Positions 8,845-17,035 of a stretch of DNA of 64,000 nucleotides are shown here, one piece after another. A program made the translations under genes and the position numbers. Under the pieces are notes generated by a model, which searched no databases, had not been told where the DNA came from, and saw only the letters and a program-made list of their open reading frames with translations. Position 1 is the first letter of the stretch; each line of letters opens with the position of its first letter. Source of the stretch: Streptomyces liliifuscus (GTDB lineage: Bacteria > Actinomycetota > Actinomycetes > Streptomycetales > Streptomycetaceae); NCBI RefSeq assembly GCF_016598615.1, contig NZ_CP066831.1:6262001-6326000 (forward strand), in the 5' to 3' direction.

Positions 8845-9417
8845 TCAGGCGATCCAGATGCTTTTTGCGAAGTCGTCGATGGCGTCGAAAGAGGCTTTGA
8901 GCAGGTCGGGTTCGTCGTAGTGCCCCTTGAGTACCAGGTCGATGTCGCGGGCCGCGTCGTTCCAGGCGTACGCGATGGACATGATCGGGCCACCGTCGGG
9001 GCGGGTCCAACTGCGCACGCAGCGCAGGCCCTCGCCGAGGTGGGGTGAGACGAACGGGACCGTGTCCACGTGCCCGTCCGCCGCGGGGTCGGGTTCGACC
9101 AGCATGCTCAGGTGCAGGGAGCTGTGTTCCTCGTCGCAGACGAACTGCTTGGTGAAGAGGACCAGCGGTGACGCCTGTGGGGGCATCGGGCCGAAGAGGA
9201 ATGCCTGCTCGGCCTCGACGCGGTCGCGCAGCATGGCGGCCGAACTCTCCAGGAACTTCTTCGTCTGCCGCTTCTCACGCCAGGTGAGCTTGCGCCCGTG
9301 GACCAGGGCGCTCGCCTTGAGTTGCAGATCCATCCACTGCGCGAATTCCGCTCCGGTGCCACGCAGGGGCATGTGAAACCACACGCCTGGGTCGGAATCG
9401 GTCTCGACGATCATCAT
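8845..9417 (-). CDS. T7SS-associated hypothetical protein, family B
   Basis: This 190-aa soluble protein is a paralogue of 1700-2299, with the same start (IVETDSDPGVWFHMPLRG) and a DDFAKSIW end. The start codon overlaps the stop of the family A gene as ATGA, so translation is coupled. Function is unknown. Families A and B are adjacent in the same order in both operons, suggesting that their products act together. Confidence 0.76.
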   Translation of the reverse strand: MMIVETDSDPGVWFHMPLRGTGAEFAQWMDLQLKASALVHGRKLTWREKRQTKKFLESSAAMLRDRVEAEQAFLFGPMPPQASPLVLFTKQFVCDEEHSSLHLSMLVEPDPAADGHVDTVPFVSPHLGEGLRCVRSWTRPDGGPIMSIAYAWNDAARDIDLVLKGHYDEPDLLKASFDAIDDFAKSIWIA

Positions 9418-10160
9418 GCTTGGCTCTCCTCCGCACCCTCCGTCGGATCCGTCGGATCCGTGAAGGACACCGTCTGGAGGACTGCCACCATCAGGTCGCA
9501 GAATTCGGTCCAGTAGTCCATGGACGCCGTGTGGAGCGTGAAGACCGCGGTGAACGGGCCCGTGGGGAAAGGGACATGGACCTGGATCTGTCCTGTGAGC
9601 AGATCAACCTGCTCGCCGGTCTCCGTCAGTTCCGGTTTGATCCGGTACTCGCGCAGTGTCACGCAGGACACGGCGGGTCCGCAGGGCAGGTCGAGCCAGC
9701 GGGCGTCGTTGTACTCGTCGCCGGAGAGGATCGCGAGGATGCCCTGGGCCACGACGTCGGTGTCGGCGTCGGCCTGGTCCGTCGGCACGGCGGCCACGGT
9801 GAGGGCACACTGGGCGACGCCGTCGGCTCCTTCGTGCCGGACGACCTCCCCGTCCTCCCCATACTGCGTCCCGTCCTCGTCGGCCGTCGAGAACAGTCCC
9901 ATTGCCGAGTACGACACTCCGGTGCCCGCCATCATCTCGGCCATCGCCGCGTAGTACGGGGCGGCCGGCTCCCATATGTTCTCGTCGCCGCGTGAGTAGA
10001 GCTCTCGTACGAAGGAATGGGAGAGCTCGGCTCGTTCCTCGGGAGTGGCGGCGAGGGGGAGGGCGAAGAAGCCCTCGGGGGCCAGGAACCAGATGGGTGG
10101 GGGTTCTTGGGAGGCGCGGGCGGTGGGAATAGGGCTCGTGGTCTCGGTGGGGGGAGTCAT
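9414..10160 (-). CDS. T7SS-associated hypothetical protein, family A
   Basis: This 248-aa protein has a Pro/Thr-rich first 20 residues, then WFLAPEGFFALPLAATPEE, the aromatic-xx-(I/L)PL start of family A. It ends in an aromatic amphipathic helix (YWTEFCDLMVAVLQTVSF). The family members at 2296-2934 and 16247-16894 are shorter at the N-terminus. It sits between the family C and family B genes. The role is unknown; adaptor or chaperone for the substrate of this operon is an inference from context. Confidence 0.73.
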   Translation of the reverse strand: MTPPTETTSPIPTARASQEPPPIWFLAPEGFFALPLAATPEERAELSHSFVRELYSRGDENIWEPAAPYYAAMAEMMAGTGVSYSAMGLFSTADEDGTQYGEDGEVVRHEGADGVAQCALTVAAVPTDQADADTDVVAQGILAILSGDEYNDARWLDLPCGPAVSCVTLREYRIKPELTETGEQVDLLTGQIQVHVPFPTGPFTAVFTLHTASMDYWTEFCDLMVAVLQTVSFTDPTDPTEGAEESQA

Positions 10161-10199
10161 GGAAGGCGGGGCCGTTCTGGTCAGGCGTACGGGCAGGGG

Positions 10200-11126
10200 T
10201 CAGAGGTCTTCGGGGCGGATGTCCTTGTGCGGTACCTCGACCCCGTCGGTGTCCATGACCAGACTGCGGCTGCCGGAGCCGAAGAAGGAGCTGAGCTCGC
10301 TCGGCACCGGAACCTCGACCCGGAAGTAGCCGGGGGAGCGACGAGTGACCACGGGGGTTCCGAGGTCAGGGGCGTGTGCCGTCGCGACGAAATTGTCGAT
10401 GGCGCCACGCTGTGCTGGTGTCAGGTCGTCCAAGGGGATCAGGTCGAGGGGATGGACTAGATACCGGGTGACCCTCTGCCGCCTGATGCTGCTCAACCTG
10501 CACCACGAGGCGTCGGAGAAGACGATCCTTACGTCGTTTCCGTCCTTGTAGTCCCTGTGCTCGAACCTGCTGATGCTGGACCGGGGCGTTTCCCAGAGGA
10601 CTTCGTCCTCGATGAGTTTGTCGTCCTTCTTGTGGTACGGGCCGCCTACGATGACCAGTCGGCGGTCGGTAATGATCGCGTGCGTTCGGTAGTGCTTCTC
10701 GTCGGAGCGGCCGGGGTCCAGTTGCCAGGGCAGGGTACGGGCGAGCGTGCCCGGCGCGGCCCACATGACCGGAAAGTCCTCGACCTCGTTCTCCCGGTCG
10801 TCCGGCGTGTCCTTGCCCGAGTCGGGGCCGGAGGATCCGCTCACATTGCCTCCGGCCGAACTGAGGGCGGCCAGGACGGCGACGCCCAGCGCCATCGCCG
10901 CTCCCTTCACGGTGTTCCTCGCGACCGCGTTCCCCGTGGACCTGGTCGTGTACACCGGTCCCTCGGGCCAGCCCGGCAGTTCGCCCTGGATGTCGTTGCG
11001 CTCGGTGTCGCGGAACCAGCGCATGCCCTTGACCCGCATGGCGGCGCCCGTCGCGAAAGCAATCGGAGCGCGCCCGAGAAGTGTCTCCCCCGGTTCCGGC
11101 TGCCAGATGTTCATATTCGTGTGCAT
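10200..11126 (-). CDS. T7SS-associated hypothetical protein, family C
   Basis: This 308-aa protein is strongly similar to 14929-15927. Both start (N/D)xWQPxPGETLL, contain AAMRVKGxRWFRDTER, one short hydrophobic segment (about 75-98), a VEDFPVMWAAPGTLART motif and an RTHAIITDRRLVIVG strand pair, which looks like a PH-like fold. The protein is probably membrane-associated with one helix. It lies 66 bp after the substrate gene in the same operon. No catalytic residues are evident. Confidence 0.74.
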   Translation of the reverse strand: MHTNMNIWQPEPGETLLGRAPIAFATGAAMRVKGMRWFRDTERNDIQGELPGWPEGPVYTTRSTGNAVARNTVKGAAMALGVAVLAALSSAGGNVSGSSGPDSGKDTPDDRENEVEDFPVMWAAPGTLARTLPWQLDPGRSDEKHYRTHAIITDRRLVIVGGPYHKKDDKLIEDEVLWETPRSSISRFEHRDYKDGNDVRIVFSDASWCRLSSIRRQRVTRYLVHPLDLIPLDDLTPAQRGAIDNFVATAHAPDLGTPVVTRRSPGYFRVEVPVPSELSSFFGSGSRSLVMDTDGVEVPHKDIRPEDL

Positions 11127-11192
11127 CTTCCTTACGCGGCGACTCAGGAGGGTCGTTCTGGGCTGTCCACTCTGTCAGTCCTGGCCGGAGCC

Positions 11193-12461
11193 TCAGCCTC
11201 CGGTGGCCGACTTCTCGAACTGGTCGCCGGGGAAGAGGGCATCCCCCACGTGCTGGTGGATGCTCGTGATCTTGGGGAAGATCTTGGCGCCCGCGTCGAT
11301 GGCGATACCGGCTCCCAGGGGGTTGATGTTCACGCCCGGGATCAGGTTGAGGCCCTTGGAGCCGATCCACTGGCCCTCGTGGTAGCCGGCGGCGGCAAGG
11401 CCACCCATACGTGACTTCAGGCCGCCGGCCGCGTGTGCGACCTCGTAGACGTCGTCGGCCCTGCCGCCGATTTTCACCAGGCCCGCCTTGCCGAGTCCCC
11501 CGGTGATCTCCGAGGAGTTCTTGCCGAAAGCCATCAGGATGCGTGAACTGCCGATCGAGGTCTTCGAGAATCCCTGGCCGAGGTTCTCGGCCATCGCCGC
11601 GGCCTTGCCGGCGCCTACCACCTTGATCCCCTTGCTGAACATGCCGATGCCCGGCATCAGTCCCACGGCGTCCAGCCCCATCTGCATCCAGCTCACATCG
11701 GCCCCGCCCCACTTGGCCAACCCGTGTGCCGCCAGTGCGAGACCGCTCGCGATGAGTGCCGCGGTACCGAAGATCGCCGCCAGGGGTGGGAAGGGCAGAG
11801 TGATGATGGCCAACATGCCCAGCACGGCGCTCAGATCACTCAGCAGATCGCCGATCAGCTTGATCATGTCGGCATGGTCCTTGATCCACTGCCCGGTTGC
11901 GTCCCACGCGTCCGAGACGCCCTTGGTGAGCTTGTCCCAGAAACCGGGCTCGTCAGGCGCGATGTCGCCGGCCTTGTCGAGTTCCTTGCTTATGTTGCCG
12001 GCGGCCCGCTTGTAGTGGTCCTCCAGGTCGTGGACCTTGCCCGTGATCTCGTCGACCGCGCCGGAGGCCTTGCCGAGTTCCTCGCTGCCCTTGCCGTCGA
12101 CTTTCTGCTGGGCGGTCTCCCTGGCTTCGAGCTTCTCCCCGGCGGACTTCTCCAGCCGGTTCGCCTCGTCCTGGAAGTCGTGGAGTTCGTTCGCCCACCG
12201 GTGCAGGGCGCGCGAGGCCTTGTCGAAGGAGTCGTGGCTCTTGCGGATGAGGGGGGTGACGTCCTTGCCGACGTACTCGGTGAAGGCGACTGCCGTCTTG
12301 CCCTTCCAGGCACCGGCCTCGATCCGCTCCAACTCGCGGAGAGTGGTGCCGAGGTCGCTCGCCAGTCCGCCGAGTTTCTTGGCGAGGTCCCGGGTGTCGT
12401 CGACGTCTCCCGGCGTCGGATCCCAGCCTATGTTCGGAAAGGCGGGGCGCTTGCCGGCCAC
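11193..12461 (-). CDS. Putative T7SS substrate with helical N-terminus and hydrophobic centre
   Basis: This 422-aa protein begins with a GTG 2 bp after the stop of the WXG100 gene. The start (NIGWDPTPGDVDDTRDLAKK) matches those of the Rhs protein at 17036 and the substrate at 3354. Coiled-coil helix covers about 25-160. A hydrophobic region lies at about 195-245, then VSWMQMGLDAVGLMPGIG. The C-terminal 130 residues are Gly/Ala-rich and show no recognised toxin motif. The tight coupling to a WXG100 gene supports export as a heterodimer, as known for LXG/WXG systems. Confidence 0.7.
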   Translation of the reverse strand: MAGKRPAFPNIGWDPTPGDVDDTRDLAKKLGGLASDLGTTLRELERIEAGAWKGKTAVAFTEYVGKDVTPLIRKSHDSFDKASRALHRWANELHDFQDEANRLEKSAGEKLEARETAQQKVDGKGSEELGKASGAVDEITGKVHDLEDHYKRAAGNISKELDKAGDIAPDEPGFWDKLTKGVSDAWDATGQWIKDHADMIKLIGDLLSDLSAVLGMLAIITLPFPPLAAIFGTAALIASGLALAAHGLAKWGGADVSWMQMGLDAVGLMPGIGMFSKGIKVVGAGKAAAMAENLGQGFSKTSIGSSRILMAFGKNSSEITGGLGKAGLVKIGGRADDVYEVAHAAGGLKSRMGGLAAAGYHEGQWIGSKGLNLIPGVNINPLGAGIAIDAGAKIFPKITSIHQHVGDALFPGDQFEKSATGG

Positions 12462-12463
12462 GA

Positions 12464-12763
12464 CTACTTGCCCTTCTTCTTCGTCTTGAGGGATTCGGCG
12501 AGATCGTGATCGAGCTTGCCGAACTCCTCACCTATCTTGTTGATCATCTTCACTGCGCCCTGAGTGTGCTTGCCGAGTTGCTTGATGCCGTAGCCCCAGT
12601 CGTCGGCGAATTCATGGACCTCCTCGACGAGTCTGCTTTGGCCGACCGCGGAGCCGTCGGCGCCACGGAGCGTGCGGCGCGCGCTGTCCATCCGGTCGCT
12701 GATCGTCGAGAAGGTCTTCTTCAGGTCTTCGAAGACGGTGTCTTCGAGACGGAGGTCACTCAT
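12464..12763 (-). CDS. WXG100-family-like small helical protein
   Basis: This 99-aa protein (MSDLRLEDTVFEDL start) is entirely helical. It has an EFADDWGYGIKQL turn near the middle and a lysine-rich end, like the proteins at 4801-5103 and 30124-30450. The ATG at 12763 is preferred because the upstream extension is Pro/Ser-rich. It begins the operon that runs through the substrate and families C, A and B, and is probably the substrate's partner. Confidence 0.75.
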   Translation of the reverse strand: MSDLRLEDTVFEDLKKTFSTISDRMDSARRTLRGADGSAVGQSRLVEEVHEFADDWGYGIKQLGKHTQGAVKMINKIGEEFGKLDHDLAESLKTKKKGK

Positions 12764-12884
12764 GTTTGGTCCGGGTTCCCTGAGTGGTCGGTCAGTGGGG
12801 GAGGAGGGAGAGGGGGAACAGTGGTCGGCGTGAGCCGCGGCCGGTTCCGTGGGGTTTGATCCGGCCACCCATTCCTTGCTCCGC

Positions 12885-13961
12885 TCAGCGGTTGACGGCC
12901 TGGGCTTCCTGGACGGTGATGTCCTGGACGGCCTCGATCGTGCCGTCGGGCAGGCCCACCGGGCCGGCCTGGCCGGTGCCGGTCCAACTGATCTCCCAGG
13001 TGAGGGAGGCCTTCAGAGGGAAGGTTCCGCCGTTGGACGAGCGGCCGTAGACGATGCCGCACGGAGGTGTCTCGTCGGCCTTGCCCTTGGCGTAGGGCTC
13101 GCCGATCCTGCCGTCGACGATGGGACATTCGCCGTTGGCCGGGATGGTGGTGGCGTCTTCGGTTCCCGGGTCGAGGGTGAGCGACTTGGGAGTGGCGGTT
13201 GTGGTCGCCTCGATGTTGAAACCGGGGACGTTGATGGCTGCCGTCGCCTGGACCTCGTCGAAGGCCGCGTCGTCGAGCCAGGCCCAGGTCGGCAGGTTCA
13301 CCTTGGTGATGGCCTCGGGAGCCAGCGTGACCTCGGTGTCGGGGAGCTCCATGTGCTGGTACGCGAGGGCGGCGAGCATCTCCGGAGTGATGGCCTCTTC
13401 GTACTGGGGCGGCGGGGCCTCGCCGTTCTCGACCCAGAAGGGCAGGTCGGTGCACGATTTCCGCTTGAGGTAGTCCGGCTCGTCGGGGTTCTCGACACCG
13501 GCCCAGAACATCCCCTCGCCGTCCTTCTCGACGTTGTAGTCCTTGTAGCCGGGAGTGTCGGTCCAGCCGTAGTCGTCCTCGTAGTGGCGCTCCATCTCGC
13601 CGATCGCCGCGCCCGCGTGGCCGGTCATGCCGGGCGCATCCTTGGCGCTCGCGATGTCCTTGGACATCTTCTTCTTGAAGTCCTTGGCGCCGAGATAGGG
13701 GGCGTACCAGCAGGGCGGCGGCGTCCAGTTGACGTCGGAGGAGGCCACGTTTCCGCTGCCGCCCTTGGCGACGGCTCCGGAGTACTGGATGCGGGCTGCG
13801 GCGTAGATGCCGGTTTCGTCTCCGCCGCCCTGCTGGTCCGTGCTGGCTCCCTTGTCGGAACCCACCGGCTTCGCCGCGTAGGCGGATTCCGGGAGAACGA
13901 GGACGCCGAAGGCCAGTGTCAGAGCCGCGGTGCTGAGGACTGCGCGCCGCGGACCGTTCAC
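12885..13961 (-). CDS. Secreted protein with CWY motif, module copy 2
   Basis: This 358-aa protein has a signal peptide (MNGPRRAVLSTAALTLAFG, AYA cleavage region). GTG at 13961 overlaps the lipoprotein stop as GTGA, so translation is coupled. It shares WTPPPCWYAP, the late CGIVYGRSSNGG segment and the C-terminal VQEAQAVNR tail with copies at 6299-7333 and 31685-32734. The mature protein is Asp/Glu/Pro-rich with at least four cysteines. Function is unknown. Gene order (lipoprotein then secreted protein) is the same in all three copies. Confidence 0.77.
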   Translation of the reverse strand: MNGPRRAVLSTAALTLAFGVLVLPESAYAAKPVGSDKGASTDQQGGGDETGIYAAARIQYSGAVAKGGSGNVASSDVNWTPPPCWYAPYLGAKDFKKKMSKDIASAKDAPGMTGHAGAAIGEMERHYEDDYGWTDTPGYKDYNVEKDGEGMFWAGVENPDEPDYLKRKSCTDLPFWVENGEAPPPQYEEAITPEMLAALAYQHMELPDTEVTLAPEAITKVNLPTWAWLDDAAFDEVQATAAINVPGFNIEATTTATPKSLTLDPGTEDATTIPANGECPIVDGRIGEPYAKGKADETPPCGIVYGRSSNGGTFPLKASLTWEISWTGTGQAGPVGLPDGTIEAVQDITVQEAQAVNR

Positions 13962-14629
13962 TGGCACTTCGCCGCCTTCGTCTCGACGAACACCTTGGAT
14001 GCCTGCCACAGGCCCGTGCCCGTCGGCAACTTGGTCATGATGATCTTGAAGTGGTCGAAGTCCTCAATGCTGGGCTTGGTCGTCAGGATCTTCTTGGTCT
14101 TGATTTCCTTGCCGTAGAACTTGCCCGCGTCCGCGCAGAACGCCACCTCCACCGCCTTGCCGTTGGTGGTGGACCGTGTGGTGGCGTCGTAGTGACGCAA
14201 CGTGCCGGTGGCGGTCCAACCGCCGTCGATCCAGGCGTCGATCTGTGTCTTGGCGTAGGTCAGGCCGTCGCCGGTGGCGTAGGCGGCAACGGCCGCGTCC
14301 TTGGTCGTGCGTTTGTCGACGCCTCGGTAGATCGCGCGGAAGAAGTTCGCAGCGTCGTCCATCGCCGCCGCCTCGTTCACGTCCTTCGGCTTGTCCCAGT
14401 CGAAGACCAGGTCCATGTCGGCGGGCAGCGACACGTCGACGCCGTCCGGCTTGTCCTCGGCCGGTGCTCCCGAGGGCTCCGCCGACTTCTCGGGCTTCTC
14501 CGCTCCCTGGCCGGCGCCCGCGATCTTGTCGTTGTCGCTGGACTTGTCGTCCTCGCTGCCGCAGGCCGTAAGCAGCAGGGCTGCGGTCGCGGCGAGCGCG
14601 GCAGCAACGGGCAAAGAGCGGCGCTTCAC
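13958..14629 (-). CDS. Lipoprotein, module copy 2
   Basis: This 223-aa lipoprotein starts at a GTG at 14629 behind GGGGAGA. Its lipobox is LTAC. It has an Asp/Ser/Lys-rich linker and then a mature domain. The conserved FCADAGKFYGKEIKT segment matches YCEDQSKAYGKEIKT of copy 1, and the C-terminal cysteine (AAKCQ) matches too. It overlaps the secreted-partner gene by 4 bp. Membrane-tethered on the outer face; no enzymatic motif recognised. Confidence 0.8.
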   Translation of the reverse strand: MKRRSLPVAAALAATAALLLTACGSEDDKSSDNDKIAGAGQGAEKPEKSAEPSGAPAEDKPDGVDVSLPADMDLVFDWDKPKDVNEAAAMDDAANFFRAIYRGVDKRTTKDAAVAAYATGDGLTYAKTQIDAWIDGGWTATGTLRHYDATTRSTTNGKAVEVAFCADAGKFYGKEIKTKKILTTKPSIEDFDHFKIIMTKLPTGTGLWQASKVFVETKAAKCQ

Positions 14630-14928
14630 AGTGATCTCCCCGTGAGACAAAAGTGCAGTCAAGAGCTCTGACGGTATCTGCGGGGCGATCGGTTTCGCTA
14701 CCGCGAACTTCCTTGCACGGCTGGGCGGACATGGAGGAATCGGGGCAAGCCGACGGCGCTTGTGGCCTGATCGTGTCTGGTCGCACAGCGGCTCGGAACG
14801 TAGACCGCCTGCCGTGCCACCCACGAAATCCGCGAACGAGGCCTCGTCGTCACGCTCCTGCGAAGGGCGCCTTCGTCGCGTCCCGCTCCAGGCCGACGCG
14901 TCCGCATACGACGGCCAGAACCAGCCGT

Positions 14929-15927
14929 TCACTTCGGCGAAAGCACGCCGGACGGAGGTCGATGGTGCAGCCTCCGCAGCTCATCCTGCGACTCGGGGGA
15001 AAAGTCCTCCCAATGGCGCTTCATGAAGTCGACCTCGGCGCCGTCGGTGTCCATGACGATGGAGTGGTCGGAGATACCGGAGAACCCGTCCGCAGTACTG
15101 GGTGCCAGTGCCGCGACCTGATAGCAGCCGCACGGATTGCGGGTGACCAAGGGCGGCCCGGCATCGGGTGCGTGAGCGGCGGCGAAAGCCTCGGCCGTGC
15201 TGCGCTGGGCCGGGGTGAGCGAGTCCAGGGGTACGAGGTCGGGATGGTCGGCGGTGTAGCGCGTGAGTCCCTCCCGCCAGAGGCTGGTGAGCCGGCACCA
15301 GGAGCCGTCGGTGAAGACGACCTTCATGTCGTCACCGTCCTTGAAGTCCCGGCGCTCGAACGTGCCGATGCTGGACCGTGGGGTCTCCCACAGCACCTCG
15401 TCCTTGACGATCTCCCTGTGCTTCTCGGCGAAGGGAAGGCCCACGATCAGCAGACGGCGGTCGGTGAGGATCGCGTGGGTGCGGTAGTGCTTCTGCCTGC
15501 AGCGGCCGGGATCCAGTTGCCAGGGCAGGGTACGGGCGACCGTGCCCGGCGCCGCCCACATCACCGGGAAGTCCTCGACCTCGTCGGCCCGGTCGTGGGT
15601 GGTGCCCGAGCCGCCGCCCCGGATACCGCCTCCGATGTTGCCTCCCATGGAGCTGAGGACGGCCATGATCGCGACGCCAACGGTGATCGCTCCGCCTCTG
15701 AGGACGTTGAGCCCCAGCGCGCCGCCGCTCGAACGGACCTTGTGGACCGGCCCCTCCGGCCAGCTCGACAGCTTGCTCAGTTCGCTTTGGATGTCCTTGC
15801 GTTCCGTGTCGCGGAACCAGCGCTTGCCCCGTACGCGCATCGCCGCACCCGAGGCGAACGTGACCGGTGTACGGGCGAGCAGGGTCTCGCCCGGATCGGG
15901 CTGCCAGTAGTCCATCGCTGTACGCAT
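14929..15927 (-). CDS. T7SS-associated hypothetical protein, family C
   Basis: This 332-aa protein is a close paralogue of 10200-11126. It shares WQPDPGETLL, GKRWFRDTERKDIQ, VEDFPVMWAAPGT and RTHAILTDRRLLIVG, and has one hydrophobic segment (about 78-100). It stands alone: about 300 bp separate it from the lipoprotein gene downstream, and the next gene upstream is divergent. Its neighbour across the divergent region is a family A gene followed by the Rhs substrate, which keeps families A and C near a substrate here too. Confidence 0.72.
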   Translation of the reverse strand: MRTAMDYWQPDPGETLLARTPVTFASGAAMRVRGKRWFRDTERKDIQSELSKLSSWPEGPVHKVRSSGGALGLNVLRGGAITVGVAIMAVLSSMGGNIGGGIRGGGSGTTHDRADEVEDFPVMWAAPGTVARTLPWQLDPGRCRQKHYRTHAILTDRRLLIVGLPFAEKHREIVKDEVLWETPRSSIGTFERRDFKDGDDMKVVFTDGSWCRLTSLWREGLTRYTADHPDLVPLDSLTPAQRSTAEAFAAAHAPDAGPPLVTRNPCGCYQVAALAPSTADGFSGISDHSIVMDTDGAEVDFMKRHWEDFSPESQDELRRLHHRPPSGVLSPK

Positions 15928-16246
15928 CCTCCGGGCGGTGTCGGTCGTCGGATGTCGCTGGTCGACGCCGCTTGTCGCCGGTTCAGGGGGGGGATCTTGT
16001 CAGCGGCTCACTCTGTCACTCCGCCTCGGCTGCGGTCCCGCCGGGTCCAGACCGTCAGGCGGAGGTGAACGACCCCGTCCGCAGGATGGTCGTGGTCGTG
16101 CCGCAGCAGGCGCTCCAGGACTGAACAACTCCACGGACGCGGTGCCCGGTCGCGAAGGCCACGGCGCCCGACTCGTACGGACCACACGTCCGCCGCCTCG
16201 TAGGCTTACGCGCACCAGACTGTGTCGGAACGGGGAGATCAACCAC
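15928..16246. other. Gene-free divergent region
   Basis: This 319-bp stretch lies between the family C gene (minus) and the family A gene (plus). Frames crossing it lack coding bias. It presumably holds promoters for both directions; no clear -35/-10 pair was identified. Confidence 0.5.
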
Positions 16247-16894
16247 ATGGCCCGCTACATGGAGACGCTCACCATCGAGCGCGGTGGCTTTCGGATCAAG
16301 GTTCCGGAGTCGTGGTGGGAGTTCGACGTGCGGCCCGAGTCGCGGGACGACTCGATCCGGCGCATGGTGGCCGAACGGGTGCGTCAGCAGCCCGAGTTGG
16401 CCAAGTACCAGGACACGTACACCGCCTTCCTCCGGAAGGCCGCGGGGGACGCCTGGAAGTCGGGCGCGCTGTACTGCGGCTGCATGGCCGAGAGCTTCGG
16501 CGGCGACACCCCCATCACCGGCTCGATCACCGTCTCGCTCGTCGGGGGGCGTACGCAGGCCGGCGAGCCCCTCTCCACCGACCCGCAGGTCATCGCGAGC
16601 CAGCTCGCCGTGCGCGAGGCCAAGAAGGAGGGCGACGCGTGGCGGAAGGTCACGACGGTCGACATCCCGGGCGTCGGCACGGCCGCGCGGACGTACGGCA
16701 TCGAGGACATCCCCGTACCCGACGACGCCCTCAAGCGCACCATCCGTGCCGTGCTCATGCAAACGTTCATCCCCGTCCCGGGGCAGGAGGGCAAGGTCGC
16801 CCTCGTCGCGGGCAGCAGCCAGGTGCTCGACCTCGCCGACTCGTTCTTCGACATCTTCGACGCGATCACGTCTACGTTCCGCTTCGCGGAGTAG
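16247..16894 (+). CDS. T7SS-associated hypothetical protein, family A
   Basis: This 215-aa protein starts at an ATG at 16247 behind CGGGGAGA. It begins FRIKVPESWWEFDVRPESRD and ends SFFDIFDAITSTFRFAE, the family A start/end pattern also seen at 2296-2934. It lies 141 bp upstream of the Rhs substrate gene on the same strand, likely its accessory protein. Longer upstream starts run through non-coding-looking sequence. Function is unknown. Confidence 0.74.
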   Translation: MARYMETLTIERGGFRIKVPESWWEFDVRPESRDDSIRRMVAERVRQQPELAKYQDTYTAFLRKAAGDAWKSGALYCGCMAESFGGDTPITGSITVSLVGGRTQAGEPLSTDPQVIASQLAVREAKKEGDAWRKVTTVDIPGVGTAARTYGIEDIPVPDDALKRTIRAVLMQTFIPVPGQEGKVALVAGSSQVLDLADSFFDIFDAITSTFRFAE

Positions 16895-17035
16895 GGCCGG
16901 GCAGGAGCGGAACCCTGTACTGGGCCTCGCCACCCTCGTGGCCACCCTCGTGACCTTTTCACCGAACGCCCGTACCCAGTAACTTCACTTGTGCGTATGT
17001 GTGGTTGACGGGGTTGGCGTGACGGGGGTTGCGGC

